A stretch of 64,000 nucleotides of DNA from the NCBI GenBank assembly GCA_050157065.1, contig CP189573.1. One strand, given 5' to 3'. Below, piece by piece: positions 25,173-32,495 of this stretch. The translations under genes were made by a program, and so were the position numbers. The stretch is from Avipropionibacterium sp050157065 (GTDB lineage: Bacteria > Actinomycetota > Actinomycetes > Propionibacteriales > Propionibacteriaceae). Each line of letters starts with the position of its first letter. The stretch's first letter is position 1. The notes under the pieces were generated by a model, which did not search any database, was not told the DNA's origin, and saw only the letters and a list, made by a program, of their open reading frames with translations.

Positions 25173-26491
25173 CCGCGCACCGCCTGCAACAGCCCGATCC
25201 GGTCCCAGACCTCGGGTACGGACTGGGCGGCGTCCACGCGGACCACGCGCCACTGCTCGGAGATGAACACAGCCTCGACCTGGTCCAGTTCGCTGGCGTC
25301 GGGCCCGACGCCGTTCTGCCCCTGCTGGTCCTGCTGCCCGTTCTGCCCGTTCTGCCCGTTCTGTTCGGCCCGGCGGGCCCCGGCGAAGCTATCGACCTCG
25401 AGCAGCAACGCCACCCCCTGGGCCCGGTTGCGCCGGGTCCGCGCGACGGCGTACGCCTCGGCGGGGGTGAGCTTGCCGAGGATCGCGATCACCACCTGCC
25501 CCATCGCCTCGGTCTGCATCTCCGCGATGCCGTGGGCGAGGCTGGCCTGCGGTCGGGTGGTCAGCTCGGCCAGACCACGCAACATGACGTGGCGTACGGT
25601 GTCCCGTTGCGCCGACAGGTGGGCCAGGTCGAGCCGCCCCTGCCCGTGGTAGATCTCGATCGTGAAGCCGTCGGAGATGAAGTGGGCGCCGATCGAGGCC
25701 GCCGCCGACACCGCCCACTCGAACGATCCGTGACGCGTGTCACCGGCGTGGGCACTGCTGCGGTTGTCCAGCAGGATCGTCATGCTGGGGTCCCAGGCCT
25801 GCTCCTCGCGGCGCACCATCATCTCGCCCCGCTTGGCGGTGGACCGCCAGTGGATGCGGCGGACGTCGTCGCCCTGGTGGTACTCCCGGACCAACACGTC
25901 GTCCTGCCCGACGACACCGATCCGGTGCGGTCGGTCGTCACCGGTCTGACCGCCACCACCGGCCGAGGGCAGCGCGTCCAGCACGTGCACCTTCGGGGTG
26001 ACCAACAGCTCGGAGGTGGCCTGGAAGGCTCGGTCGAGGTGGGCCAGGCCGAACGCGTCACTGAGCCGTACGCGCAGTGGTCCGGTGTGGAACTGCCCGC
26101 GGAACTGCCCGGTCAGCGGGTAGCGGATCGTCCGCTCCCAGTGCTGGCTCGCCTCGTCGACCAGGAAGCGGGGGCGCGGGCCGAGCTCGACCGGGACCTG
26201 GTCCTCCAGCAGCACCACGCCGACCGGGATCCGGCCCTTGTGCAGCAGTGTGAGCTCGCCGGTCATCCGGGAACCCAGCTCCACCTCGTTCGGGCTGACC
26301 CGACGGTCGCAGGTGAGCCGCAGCCGGGAGCGGCTCAGCACCACCACGGTGACCAACGGCACGAAGAACAGGATGAGGCCGAACGCGAGGATGTCTCGCT
26401 CGCCGATCAGCGCACACACGACCGTGATGAGCAGTCCGACGACGAGCAACGTACGGCCTCGGAGCGTGAGGGCCCGGAAGGTGTGGCGCAT
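25169..26491 (-). CDS. DUF58 (von Willebrand-like) membrane-associated protein
   Basis: A 440-residue protein. Two N-terminal TM helices (LLVVGLLITVVCALIG and LAFGLILFFVPLVTVVVLS) are followed by a soluble region containing the DUF58 signature REYHQGDDVRRIHWRSTAKRGEMMVR (in part), then DPSMTILLDNR, the MIDAS-like strand. Partner of MoxR ATPases. Residues near 390-405 contain an NGQ repeat (QNGQNGQNGQQDQQGQNG) made by a 9-bp DNA repeat and unusual for the family. The start ATG 26491 is 2 nt after the moxR stop; a longer ORF to 26530 would overlap moxR. Confidence 0.9.
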   Translation of the reverse strand: MRHTFRALTLRGRTLLVVGLLITVVCALIGERDILAFGLILFFVPLVTVVVLSRSRLRLTCDRRVSPNEVELGSRMTGELTLLHKGRIPVGVVLLEDQVPVELGPRPRFLVDEASQHWERTIRYPLTGQFRGQFHTGPLRVRLSDAFGLAHLDRAFQATSELLVTPKVHVLDALPSAGGGGQTGDDRPHRIGVVGQDDVLVREYHQGDDVRRIHWRSTAKRGEMMVRREEQAWDPSMTILLDNRSSAHAGDTRHGSFEWAVSAAASIGAHFISDGFTIEIYHGQGRLDLAHLSAQRDTVRHVMLRGLAELTTRPQASLAHGIAEMQTEAMGQVVIAILGKLTPAEAYAVARTRRNRAQGVALLLEVDSFAGARRAEQNGQNGQNGQQDQQGQNGVGPDASELDQVEAVFISEQWRVVRVDAAQSVPEVWDRIGLLQAVRG

Positions 26492-26493
26492 GA

Positions 26494-27465
26494 TCACCCG
26501 TGATCGGGGATGCGCACGCCGCGCACACACTGACCGATGATCTCGGCCGGTGATCGGCGCCCGGCGAGGGCCTCCGAGGACGGCAGCACCCGGTGGGCGA
26601 GCACCGAGATCGACAGGGCCGCCACGTCGTCGGGGTTGACGTAGTCGCGGCCCGACATCGCCGCCAGGGCGCGGGAGGCGCGCAACAGGTGCAGGGTGGC
26701 GCGCGGCGAGGCGCCGAGGCGCAGGTCGCGGTGGTCACGGGTGGCGTTGACGATGTCGACGATGTACTGCCGGATCGCCGGGGCCGCGTACACCTCGCGG
26801 ATCACCTCGACCAGCCGGGCCACGGTGGCGGCGTCGGTGACCGGCTGCAGCTGGGTCAACGGGCTGGTGCTGCCGTGGTGGTCCAACATCTCCAGCTCTG
26901 CGGAGGGTGTCGGGTACCCCATCTCGATCCGGGCCATGAACCGGTCGCGCTGGGCCTCGGGGAGGGGATAGGTGCCCTCCATCTCGATCGGGTTCTGGGT
27001 CGCCACCACGATGAATGGTGCGTCGAGCACGTAGGTGGTGCCGTCGACCGAGACCTGGCGTTCCTCCATCGACTCCAACAGGGCCGACTGGGTCTTCGGT
27101 GACGCGCGGTTGATCTCGTCGCCGACGACCACGTTGGCGAAGATGCCACCCGGCTTGAACTCGAACTCGCGGGTGTCGGCGTTGAACACCGACACGCCCG
27201 TGATGTCGGACGGCAGCAGGTCGGGAGTGAACTGGATCCGGCGGACCGAGCAGTCGATGGCCCGGCCGAGCGCCTTGGCCAACATCGTCTTGCCGACACC
27301 GGGGACGTCCTCGACGAGCAGGTGGCCCTCGGCCAGCAGGACCACCAGGGCGAGGTCGACCGCGCTGCGCTTGCCCTCGATCACCGACTCGATGGCGTGA
27401 CGGACCTTGCCGACGACGGTGGTGACCTCGGACAGATCAGGCGCGACGGCGTTGTGCAAACTCAC
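26494..27465 (-). CDS. MoxR-family AAA+ ATPase
   Basis: A 323-residue chaperone-like AAA+ ATPase. Walker A is GVGKT (56-60), Walker B VVVGDEINRA near 112-121, sensor VVATQNPIEMEGTYPLPEAQRDRF. The lid domain has LGASPRATLHLLRASRALA. MoxR proteins activate VWA/DUF58 partners, and the DUF58 gene follows after 2 nt. GTG 27465 has GGAGGGG about 4 nt upstream. It is divergent from mraZ across a 347-bp gap. Confidence 0.92.
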   Translation of the reverse strand: MSLHNAVAPDLSEVTTVVGKVRHAIESVIEGKRSAVDLALVVLLAEGHLLVEDVPGVGKTMLAKALGRAIDCSVRRIQFTPDLLPSDITGVSVFNADTREFEFKPGGIFANVVVGDEINRASPKTQSALLESMEERQVSVDGTTYVLDAPFIVVATQNPIEMEGTYPLPEAQRDRFMARIEMGYPTPSAELEMLDHHGSTSPLTQLQPVTDAATVARLVEVIREVYAAPAIRQYIVDIVNATRDHRDLRLGASPRATLHLLRASRALAAMSGRDYVNPDDVAALSISVLAHRVLPSSEALAGRRSPAEIIGQCVRGVRIPDHG

Positions 27466-27616
27466 GGTCCCCTCCGCAATGGGTGTCTCGGGCGGTGCCC
27501 CCGGGCACCCAGTCGTTGTTCATCGTACGCAACGGACAACCCGCTCCGACAGGCATCGCTGCGAACGCTTCCCGGATCCAGGATTCCGACGCCAGGTGCG
27601 GTCCGCCCGTGAAGAA

Positions 27617-27671
27617 GGGCGCCACAGCGACACCGGCGACGTATGCGTCCACGTGTGTCGCTGTGGCGCCC
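27617..27671. repeat. 17-bp perfect inverted repeat between moxR and mraZ
   Basis: GGGCGCCACAGCGACAC at 27617-27633 is the exact reverse complement of 27655-27671, with a 21-nt loop. It lies between two divergent genes, so it ends neither. On the minus strand the stem is followed by TTCTTC. The rest of 27466-27720 holds no supportable gene. Confidence 0.8.
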
Positions 27672-27723
27672 ACATTTACGGCGGTTCGGGCCGATCTGGG
27701 GTGTTCGGCGACTCGAGTGGGGC

Positions 27724-27773
27724 CATACTTGCCCAAAGTGGGGGATTGTGGAGTACAGTGGAGCGCAGTGGAG
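27724..27773 (+). promoter_or_regulatory. mraZ promoter and MraZ-binding repeats
   Basis: A CATACT -10 box (27724-27729) is followed by four GTGGRG repeats starting at 27738, 27748, 27758 and 27768, an exact 10-bp period. MraZ is known to bind short G-rich direct repeats upstream of its own gene, one per helical turn. The repeats lie just downstream of the expected transcription start, so MraZ would repress the dcw operon. Confidence 0.75.
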
Positions 27774-27812
27774 CGGATGGGCTCGACTCGGGAGTGAGGA
27801 GGTGGGCCTCAG

Positions 27813-28241
27813 ATGTTCTTGGGAACCCACACCCCCAAGCTCGACGAGAAGGGCCGCATCTTCCTACCGGCGAAGTTTCGAGACGAGCTGGCCGGCGGAC
27901 TGGTCATCACCCGGGCGCAGGACCGATGCCTGGCGATCTATCCGCGCGACACGTTCGTCGAGATGACCAAGTCGATGGTTGCTGCACCGACCAGCGTCAA
28001 GCAGGTCCGCGACTTCCAGCGCATGCTGGCGGCCTCGGCCTCGGACGAGACACCTGACAAGCAGGGACGCATCACGATCCCGACCCCGTTGCGCACGTAC
28101 GCGGGGCTGGACACCGAGTGCGTCGTGGTCGGAGCCATCAACCGCGTCGAGGTCTGGAGCGTCGCCGCGTGGGAGGAGTACTCGGCTGCCCAGGAGGACG
28201 TCTTCGCCGAGATGAACGAAGAGGTCTTCCCAGGGTTCTGA
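27813..28241 (+). CDS. mraZ: Transcriptional regulator MraZ
   Basis: A 142-residue protein made of two SpoVT/AbrB-like halves: FLGTHTPKLDEKGRIFLPAKFR at the start and DKQGRITIPTPLRTYAGL after residue 80. MraZ forms a ring and represses the dcw cluster by binding repeats at its own promoter, which are present at 27738-27773. ATG 27813 has GAGGAGG about 9 nt upstream. First gene of the dcw cluster; 144 bp of structured RNA separate it from rsmH. Confidence 0.95.
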   Translation: MFLGTHTPKLDEKGRIFLPAKFRDELAGGLVITRAQDRCLAIYPRDTFVEMTKSMVAAPTSVKQVRDFQRMLAASASDETPDKQGRITIPTPLRTYAGLDTECVVVGAINRVEVWSVAAWEEYSAAQEDVFAEMNEEVFPGF

Positions 28242-28244
28242 CAT

Positions 28245-28346
28245 CCGTGTGACGCGGCTTCGGCCCGGGGCCTGACCCCTTGGCACAACTTCCCCTGTGC
28301 CAAGTGGTACTTCCCGCAGGGTCCGGGTCGGAACCCCGTCACACGG
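28245..28346 (+). ncRNA. Structured leader before rsmH (candidate actinobacterial mraW RNA motif)
   Basis: The outer stem CCGTGTGAC (28245-28253) pairs perfectly with GTCACACGG (28338-28346). Inside is a second perfect 9-bp hairpin, CTTGGCACA / TGTGCCAAG (28279-28287 with 28296-28304), plus G/C-rich segments (GGGGCC, GGGTCCGGG) that can form a third arm. A conserved structured RNA called the mraW motif has been described just upstream of mraW (rsmH) in actinobacteria; position and multi-stem form fit, but I could not check the consensus. Confidence 0.6.
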
Positions 28347-28385
28347 GTCCGGATCAGACGACAGCTACCCGGAGGCAGGGTCGAG

Positions 28386-29411
28386 ATGGTGGAGCAGGGA
28401 TCGGCCGCACAGGCCCGGCACGTGCCGGTGATGTGTGACCGCATCGTCGACCTGCTCGCCCCCGCGCTGACCCGCCAGACCGCCCCCGGAGCCCCGGCAC
28501 CGGTCCTGCTCGACTGCACCCTCGGCCTCGCCGGCCATGCCTTGGCCCTGCTGGAGGCGTGCCCCCGGGCCCGGCTGATCGGCATCGACCGCGACGCCGA
28601 GGCACTCGACCGGGCGCGGGAGCGGTTGGCGCCCGAGGCCGATCGGGTCACCTTGGTGCAGGCCGTCTACGACGAGATCGCCGACGTACTCGCCGATCAC
28701 GAGGTGGCCGGCGTCGACGCCGTGCTGATGGACCTCGGCCTCTCCTCGCTGCAGATCGACCTCGCCGGCCGCGGCTTCGCGTACGCCGTCGACGCCCCGC
28801 TCGACATGCGGATGGACCGCCGCCAGGAACTGACCGCCGCCACGGTGCTCAACACGTACTCCCACGCCCAGCTCGCCCGCATCCTCCGGGTGTACGGGGA
28901 GGAGAAGTTCGCCGACCGCATCGCCCGCCGGATCGTCGCCGAGCGCGACACCGAACCGTTCACCACCTCGTCCCGGCTGGTCGAGCTGGTCGGCGACGCC
29001 ATCCCGGCCGCCGTCCGACACCGCAAGCCCGCCGGCAGGGCCCGGCCCGGGCAGGGCCGTGGGGGACACCCGGCCAAGCGCACCTTCCAGGCCCTGCGGA
29101 TCGAGGTCAACGCCGAACTCGAGGTGCTCGACCGCGCCCTTCCGGCGGCCGTCGACGCACTGCTGCTCGGTGGCCGGATCGCCGTCCTGGCCTACCACTC
29201 CTTGGAGGATCGCGCGGTCAAGCGGGTCCTCGCCGACCGCAGTACCGACCACGCCCCACGTCACCTGCCGGTGGTGCCGCCGGAGATGGCGCCGGAGCTG
29301 ACCCTGTTGACCCGCGGTGCCGAGCTCCCCGACGCGACCGAGGTGGCCGACAACCCGCGGGCGACCTCGGCCCGGCTCCGGGCCGCAGAACGCATCAAGG
29401 AGGCGGCATGA
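28386..29411 (+). CDS. rsmH: 16S rRNA m4C1402 methyltransferase RsmH
   Basis: A 341-residue SAM methyltransferase (formerly MraW). RHVPVMCDRIVDLL opens it. Motif I is reshaped as LLDCTLGLAGHALALLE, then IGIDRDAEALDRARERL, MDLGLSSLQID, RGFAYAVDAPLDMRMD, and C-terminal KRTFQALRIEVNAELEVL and LAYHSLEDRAVK. It N4-methylates C1402 in the ribosomal P site. ATG 28386 has GGAGG about 10 nt upstream. It couples to ftsL by an ATGA overlap. Confidence 0.95.
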   Translation: MVEQGSAAQARHVPVMCDRIVDLLAPALTRQTAPGAPAPVLLDCTLGLAGHALALLEACPRARLIGIDRDAEALDRARERLAPEADRVTLVQAVYDEIADVLADHEVAGVDAVLMDLGLSSLQIDLAGRGFAYAVDAPLDMRMDRRQELTAATVLNTYSHAQLARILRVYGEEKFADRIARRIVAERDTEPFTTSSRLVELVGDAIPAAVRHRKPAGRARPGQGRGGHPAKRTFQALRIEVNAELEVLDRALPAAVDALLLGGRIAVLAYHSLEDRAVKRVLADRSTDHAPRHLPVVPPEMAPELTLLTRGAELPDATEVADNPRATSARLRAAERIKEAA

Positions 29412-30085
29412 GTGCCCTGTCCGACTTCGGACTTCGCCGGTCCACCCCGGGCGAGGCCACCTCGCCCGGGAAGGGCCGCACCCTGCAGCCGGTGCCGAGC
29501 CCGGTCCGGCCGCTGCGCCAGTTGCCGTTCCTGCTGGTGCTGGCCGTCGTCCTCGGGGCCGGCATGGTGGGGCTGTTGGTGCTCAACACCCAGCTGCAGA
29601 CCCAGTCGTTCCAGTTGTCCGATCGTCGGCAGGACGCGACGGCGCTGTCCTACACCGAGGCCGCGTTGGAGGCCCGGCTCGCCAAGGTGTCGTCGCCGCG
29701 CTCGCTCGCGGCCAAGGCCACCGAACTGGGGATGCGCCCCAATCCGGTGCAGCCGTTCCTGGTGCTGCCCGAGGGGAAGGTCGTCGGTGAGGTCGAGGCC
29801 AACGATGGGGACGCATTCGGGTCGGCGCTGGTGAAGTCCCGCGAACAGCTGGCCGCTGAACGGCAGGCGGCCGAGGAACGTGCCGCTGCGGAGAAGAAGG
29901 CGGCGGAGGAGAGGGCAGCAGCCGAGAAGAAGGCCGCGGAGGAGAAGAAGGCGGCCGAGGAGAAGGCAGCAGCCGAGAGGAAGGCCGCGGAGGAGAAGGC
30001 AGCAGCCGAGAAGAAGGCTGCGGAGGAGAAGAAGGCGGCCGAGGAGAAGAAGGCCGCCGAAGAACAGCAGCAGGGACAGGGGTGA
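29408..30085 (+). CDS. ftsL: FtsL-like division protein with long Lys/Ala/Glu-rich C-terminal helix
   Basis: A 225-residue protein at the ftsL position between rsmH and ftsI. A cytosolic N-terminus (1-37), one TM helix (LPFLLVLAVVLGAGMVGLLVL, about 39-59) and a coiled-coil region with ALEARLAKVSSP and ATELGMRPNP are the actinobacterial FtsL features. Residues 143-220 are unusual: a KAAEE/KKAAEEK repeat with almost only Lys, Ala, Glu and Arg, which would form a single long TolA-like helix outside the membrane, ending EQQQGQG. Starts by an ATGA overlap with rsmH. The normal part ends near residue 125, so the tail adds about 100 residues. Confidence 0.85.
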   Translation: MSALSDFGLRRSTPGEATSPGKGRTLQPVPSPVRPLRQLPFLLVLAVVLGAGMVGLLVLNTQLQTQSFQLSDRRQDATALSYTEAALEARLAKVSSPRSLAAKATELGMRPNPVQPFLVLPEGKVVGEVEANDGDAFGSALVKSREQLAAERQAAEERAAAEKKAAEERAAAEKKAAEEKKAAEEKAAAERKAAEEKAAAEKKAAEEKKAAEEKKAAEEQQQGQG

Positions 30086-30089
30086 TGGC

Positions 30090-32387
30090 ATGACGGCGAA
30101 GGACGACGGGTCGAGGCGGGGAGCGGGTGGCTCCCGGACATCCGGTGGGCGATCGAGTTCTTCGTGGCCGACCCGCTCAGCCACGTCCGCCGGCGGTGCT
30201 CGTCGCCCCGCGTCGAAGTCGTCTGCCAAGTCGGCCTCGGCCAGGTCGGCGTCCTCAGGAACACAGAAGCAAGGTCCACCAAAGGGAGCCGCGTCGCGCA
30301 GTGCGTCCTCTCGTGGTGCATCGCCGCGGAGTGCATCGTCGCGGAGTGCATCGTCGCGGAGTGCATCGTCGCGTGGTGCATCGTCGCGGGCACGGAAGTC
30401 GTCCACCGCGACCTCGGCCCGGTCCGGTGCGTCCCGTTCCACCGCGACGGCGAACCGCCGACCGGCACCCGGTCGTACGAGCTCGGGTCGTACGGCACCG
30501 GGTCGTACGGGCTCGACCGGCGACACCATGCGTCGGACCCGCGCCGCGGCGTCCCCACGCAACCGCTCCACCGCGACCCGGGCCGGTGCCCGGCCGGTCC
30601 GCCGCAAGGTCCACCGGGCACCCATCCGGTGGCCGCTGGGTCGCCAGTCACTGCGGATCAACGCCGTGCTGGTGGTCTGCGCGATCATGGTGTCGGTGAT
30701 GGCCGGACGGCTGCTGCAGCTGCAGGCCTTCGACACCTCCGGTGACGCGGCTGCGGCAGCGGCCAAGTTGCAGAACTCGATGCCCCTGCTGCCGGCCCGG
30801 GGCGAGATCACCGATGCCAACGGGGTGCCGCTGGCCACCACCGAGATGGCGTTCGCGATCACCGCCGACCCCACCCTGACCAATCCGACCAAGGACGGTC
30901 GGCCGACCAAGGACAACAAGGTCACCCAGATCGCCGAGGTGTTGCAACGCCACCTGGGCGGCTCGCTCGACGACTACCTGCCGGCACTGACCAAGCCCGA
31001 CACCAGGTTCGCCTACGTCGCCAAGAAGGTGCCCGCCGCGACGTACGCCGCGATCGTCGCCGAGCTGAACGAGATCGGAGCGGTCGGGATCTTCCGCGAG
31101 AACGACCCGATCCGCAGTTACCCCAACGGAACCGTGGCCTCCAACATCGTCGGGTTCACCGGGTACGAGGGCGAAGGGCTCGCCGGTTTGGAGTACTCCC
31201 TCAACCAGCAACTCACCGGCACTCCCGGCGAAGAGGTCTACGAGCGGGCCCCCAACGGCAACCGCATCCCGCTCGGCACCAACGTGGTGACACCGGCCGT
31301 CGACGGCACGAACTACCAGCTCACGATCGACGCCGACCTGCAGTTCCTCGCCGAACAACGGCTGGCCGCACAGGTCAAGCAGGTGCAGGCGAAGTCCGGG
31401 ATGGTCATCGTGATGGACGTCCGGACCGGTCAGTTGCTCGCCATGGCCAACTACCCCACGTACGACCCGAACGCGCCCGGCCAGGGCAAGCCGGCCAACA
31501 TGGGCAACCGGGCCGTGCAGATGGCGTACGAGCCCGGCTCGGTGCAGAAGATCCTGTCGGTCGCGGCCGTGATGGAGGAGGGACTGGCCGAGCCCGACAC
31601 CAAGGTGGTCGTCCCCGAGTCCGCCCGGGCCGGCGGCATCACCGTCCGCGACGTGTGGGCGCACGGCACGATCCACCTGACCACCCGCGGGGTGCTGGCG
31701 AAGTCGTCCAACATCGGCACCATCATGTTGACCCGCCAGCTGACCGAGGAGCAGCTCCACGACCGGTTGCGCAGCTTCGGACTGGGCGAGCGTACCGGCA
31801 TCGAGCTGCCCGGCGAGGCGACCGGTGCGCTGCCCCCGCGCGACATGCCCGGCTGGCAGCGTGACCAGATCTCGTTCGGCCAGGGCCTCTCGGTGACCGC
31901 CGTCCAGGAGGCGGCGGCCGTCGCCGGCATCCTCAACGGGGGTGTCTACAACCCGCCCACCATCATCAAGGGCGCCACCGACAACGAGGGGAACCCGGTC
32001 GAGGTGCCGCGTCGCGAGTCGCGGCGGGTGGTGTCGCCGGAGACCTCGGAGCAGATGGCCGGCATGTTGGAGTCGATCCTCTACAACGAGAACCAGGTCA
32101 AGTACCTGGGGCTGGAGAACTACCGCACCGGCGGCAAGACCGGCACCGCGGAGCGGTACGACGCCGAGTGCGGCTGCTACCGCGGCCGGACCACCTCCTA
32201 CCTCGGGTTCGCGCCGGCCGAGGACCCGCGGATCGTCACCTACGTGGTGCTCGACGACGTGGTGAAGGGCAACTCCGGCACCACCACCGCCGGCCCCGTC
32301 TTCCAGGACGTGACGAACGCGGCCCTCCCCAAGCTCGGCGTGCTGCCGTCGACCACCAAGCGTCCGACGAAGGACTTGGAGTGGTGA
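30090..32387 (+). CDS. ftsI: Septal transpeptidase FtsI (PBP3-type) with long basic Ser/Arg N-terminus
   Basis: A 765-residue class B penicillin-binding protein. The transpeptidase has Ser484 in SVQK, S539-x-N541 (SSN) and K683-T-G (GGKTGTAERYD), and a Cys-Gly-Cys just after. A dimerisation domain precedes it (ARGEITDANGVPLA). The TM helix is at about 189-207. The first 180 residues are a Ser/Arg/Ala-rich low-complexity cytosolic tail with SASSR repeats, coded by a 15-bp tandem DNA repeat near 30325-30385. Family members usually have 20-80 cytosolic residues. ATG 30090 lies 4 nt after the ftsL stop. The last codons are duplicated as an 18-bp repeat past the stop. Confidence 0.92.
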   Translation: MTAKDDGSRRGAGGSRTSGGRSSSSWPTRSATSAGGARRPASKSSAKSASARSASSGTQKQGPPKGAASRSASSRGASPRSASSRSASSRSASSRGASSRARKSSTATSARSGASRSTATANRRPAPGRTSSGRTAPGRTGSTGDTMRRTRAAASPRNRSTATRAGARPVRRKVHRAPIRWPLGRQSLRINAVLVVCAIMVSVMAGRLLQLQAFDTSGDAAAAAAKLQNSMPLLPARGEITDANGVPLATTEMAFAITADPTLTNPTKDGRPTKDNKVTQIAEVLQRHLGGSLDDYLPALTKPDTRFAYVAKKVPAATYAAIVAELNEIGAVGIFRENDPIRSYPNGTVASNIVGFTGYEGEGLAGLEYSLNQQLTGTPGEEVYERAPNGNRIPLGTNVVTPAVDGTNYQLTIDADLQFLAEQRLAAQVKQVQAKSGMVIVMDVRTGQLLAMANYPTYDPNAPGQGKPANMGNRAVQMAYEPGSVQKILSVAAVMEEGLAEPDTKVVVPESARAGGITVRDVWAHGTIHLTTRGVLAKSSNIGTIMLTRQLTEEQLHDRLRSFGLGERTGIELPGEATGALPPRDMPGWQRDQISFGQGLSVTAVQEAAAVAGILNGGVYNPPTIIKGATDNEGNPVEVPRRESRRVVSPETSEQMAGMLESILYNENQVKYLGLENYRTGGKTGTAERYDAECGCYRGRTTSYLGFAPAEDPRIVTYVVLDDVVKGNSGTTTAGPVFQDVTNAALPKLGVLPSTTKRPTKDLEW

Positions 32388-32444
32388 GGGGACTTGGAGT
32401 GGTGAGGGGACCTGGAGTGGTGAGGGGACCTGGAATGGTGAGGC
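32373..32444 (+). repeat. 18-bp tandem repeat (4 copies) spanning the ftsI stop codon
   Basis: GACTTGGAGTGGTGAGGG is present at 32373, 32391, 32409 and 32427 with one or two changes in copies 3 and 4. Copy 1 codes the last residues Asp-Leu-Glu-Trp and the TGA of ftsI; every later copy repeats the TGA in the same frame. Confidence 0.9.
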
Positions 32445-32482
32445 GACACGCGGCCGGATCGCGCAGCCACCCCTTCGCTGGA

Positions 32483-32488
32483 TAGCGT
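32483..32488 (+). promoter_or_regulatory. Internal promoter -10 box before murE
   Basis: TAGCGT followed by 7 nt and GTG 32496. This would give murE and the genes downstream a leaderless start independent of the mraZ promoter. Confidence 0.5.
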
Positions 32489-32495
32489 GCACCCC

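Noticed and set aside
27483..27797. 104-codon ORF between moxR and mraZ
   Set aside because: No ribosome-binding site, contains the 17-bp inverted repeat and the MraZ boxes, and has no third-position GC bias.
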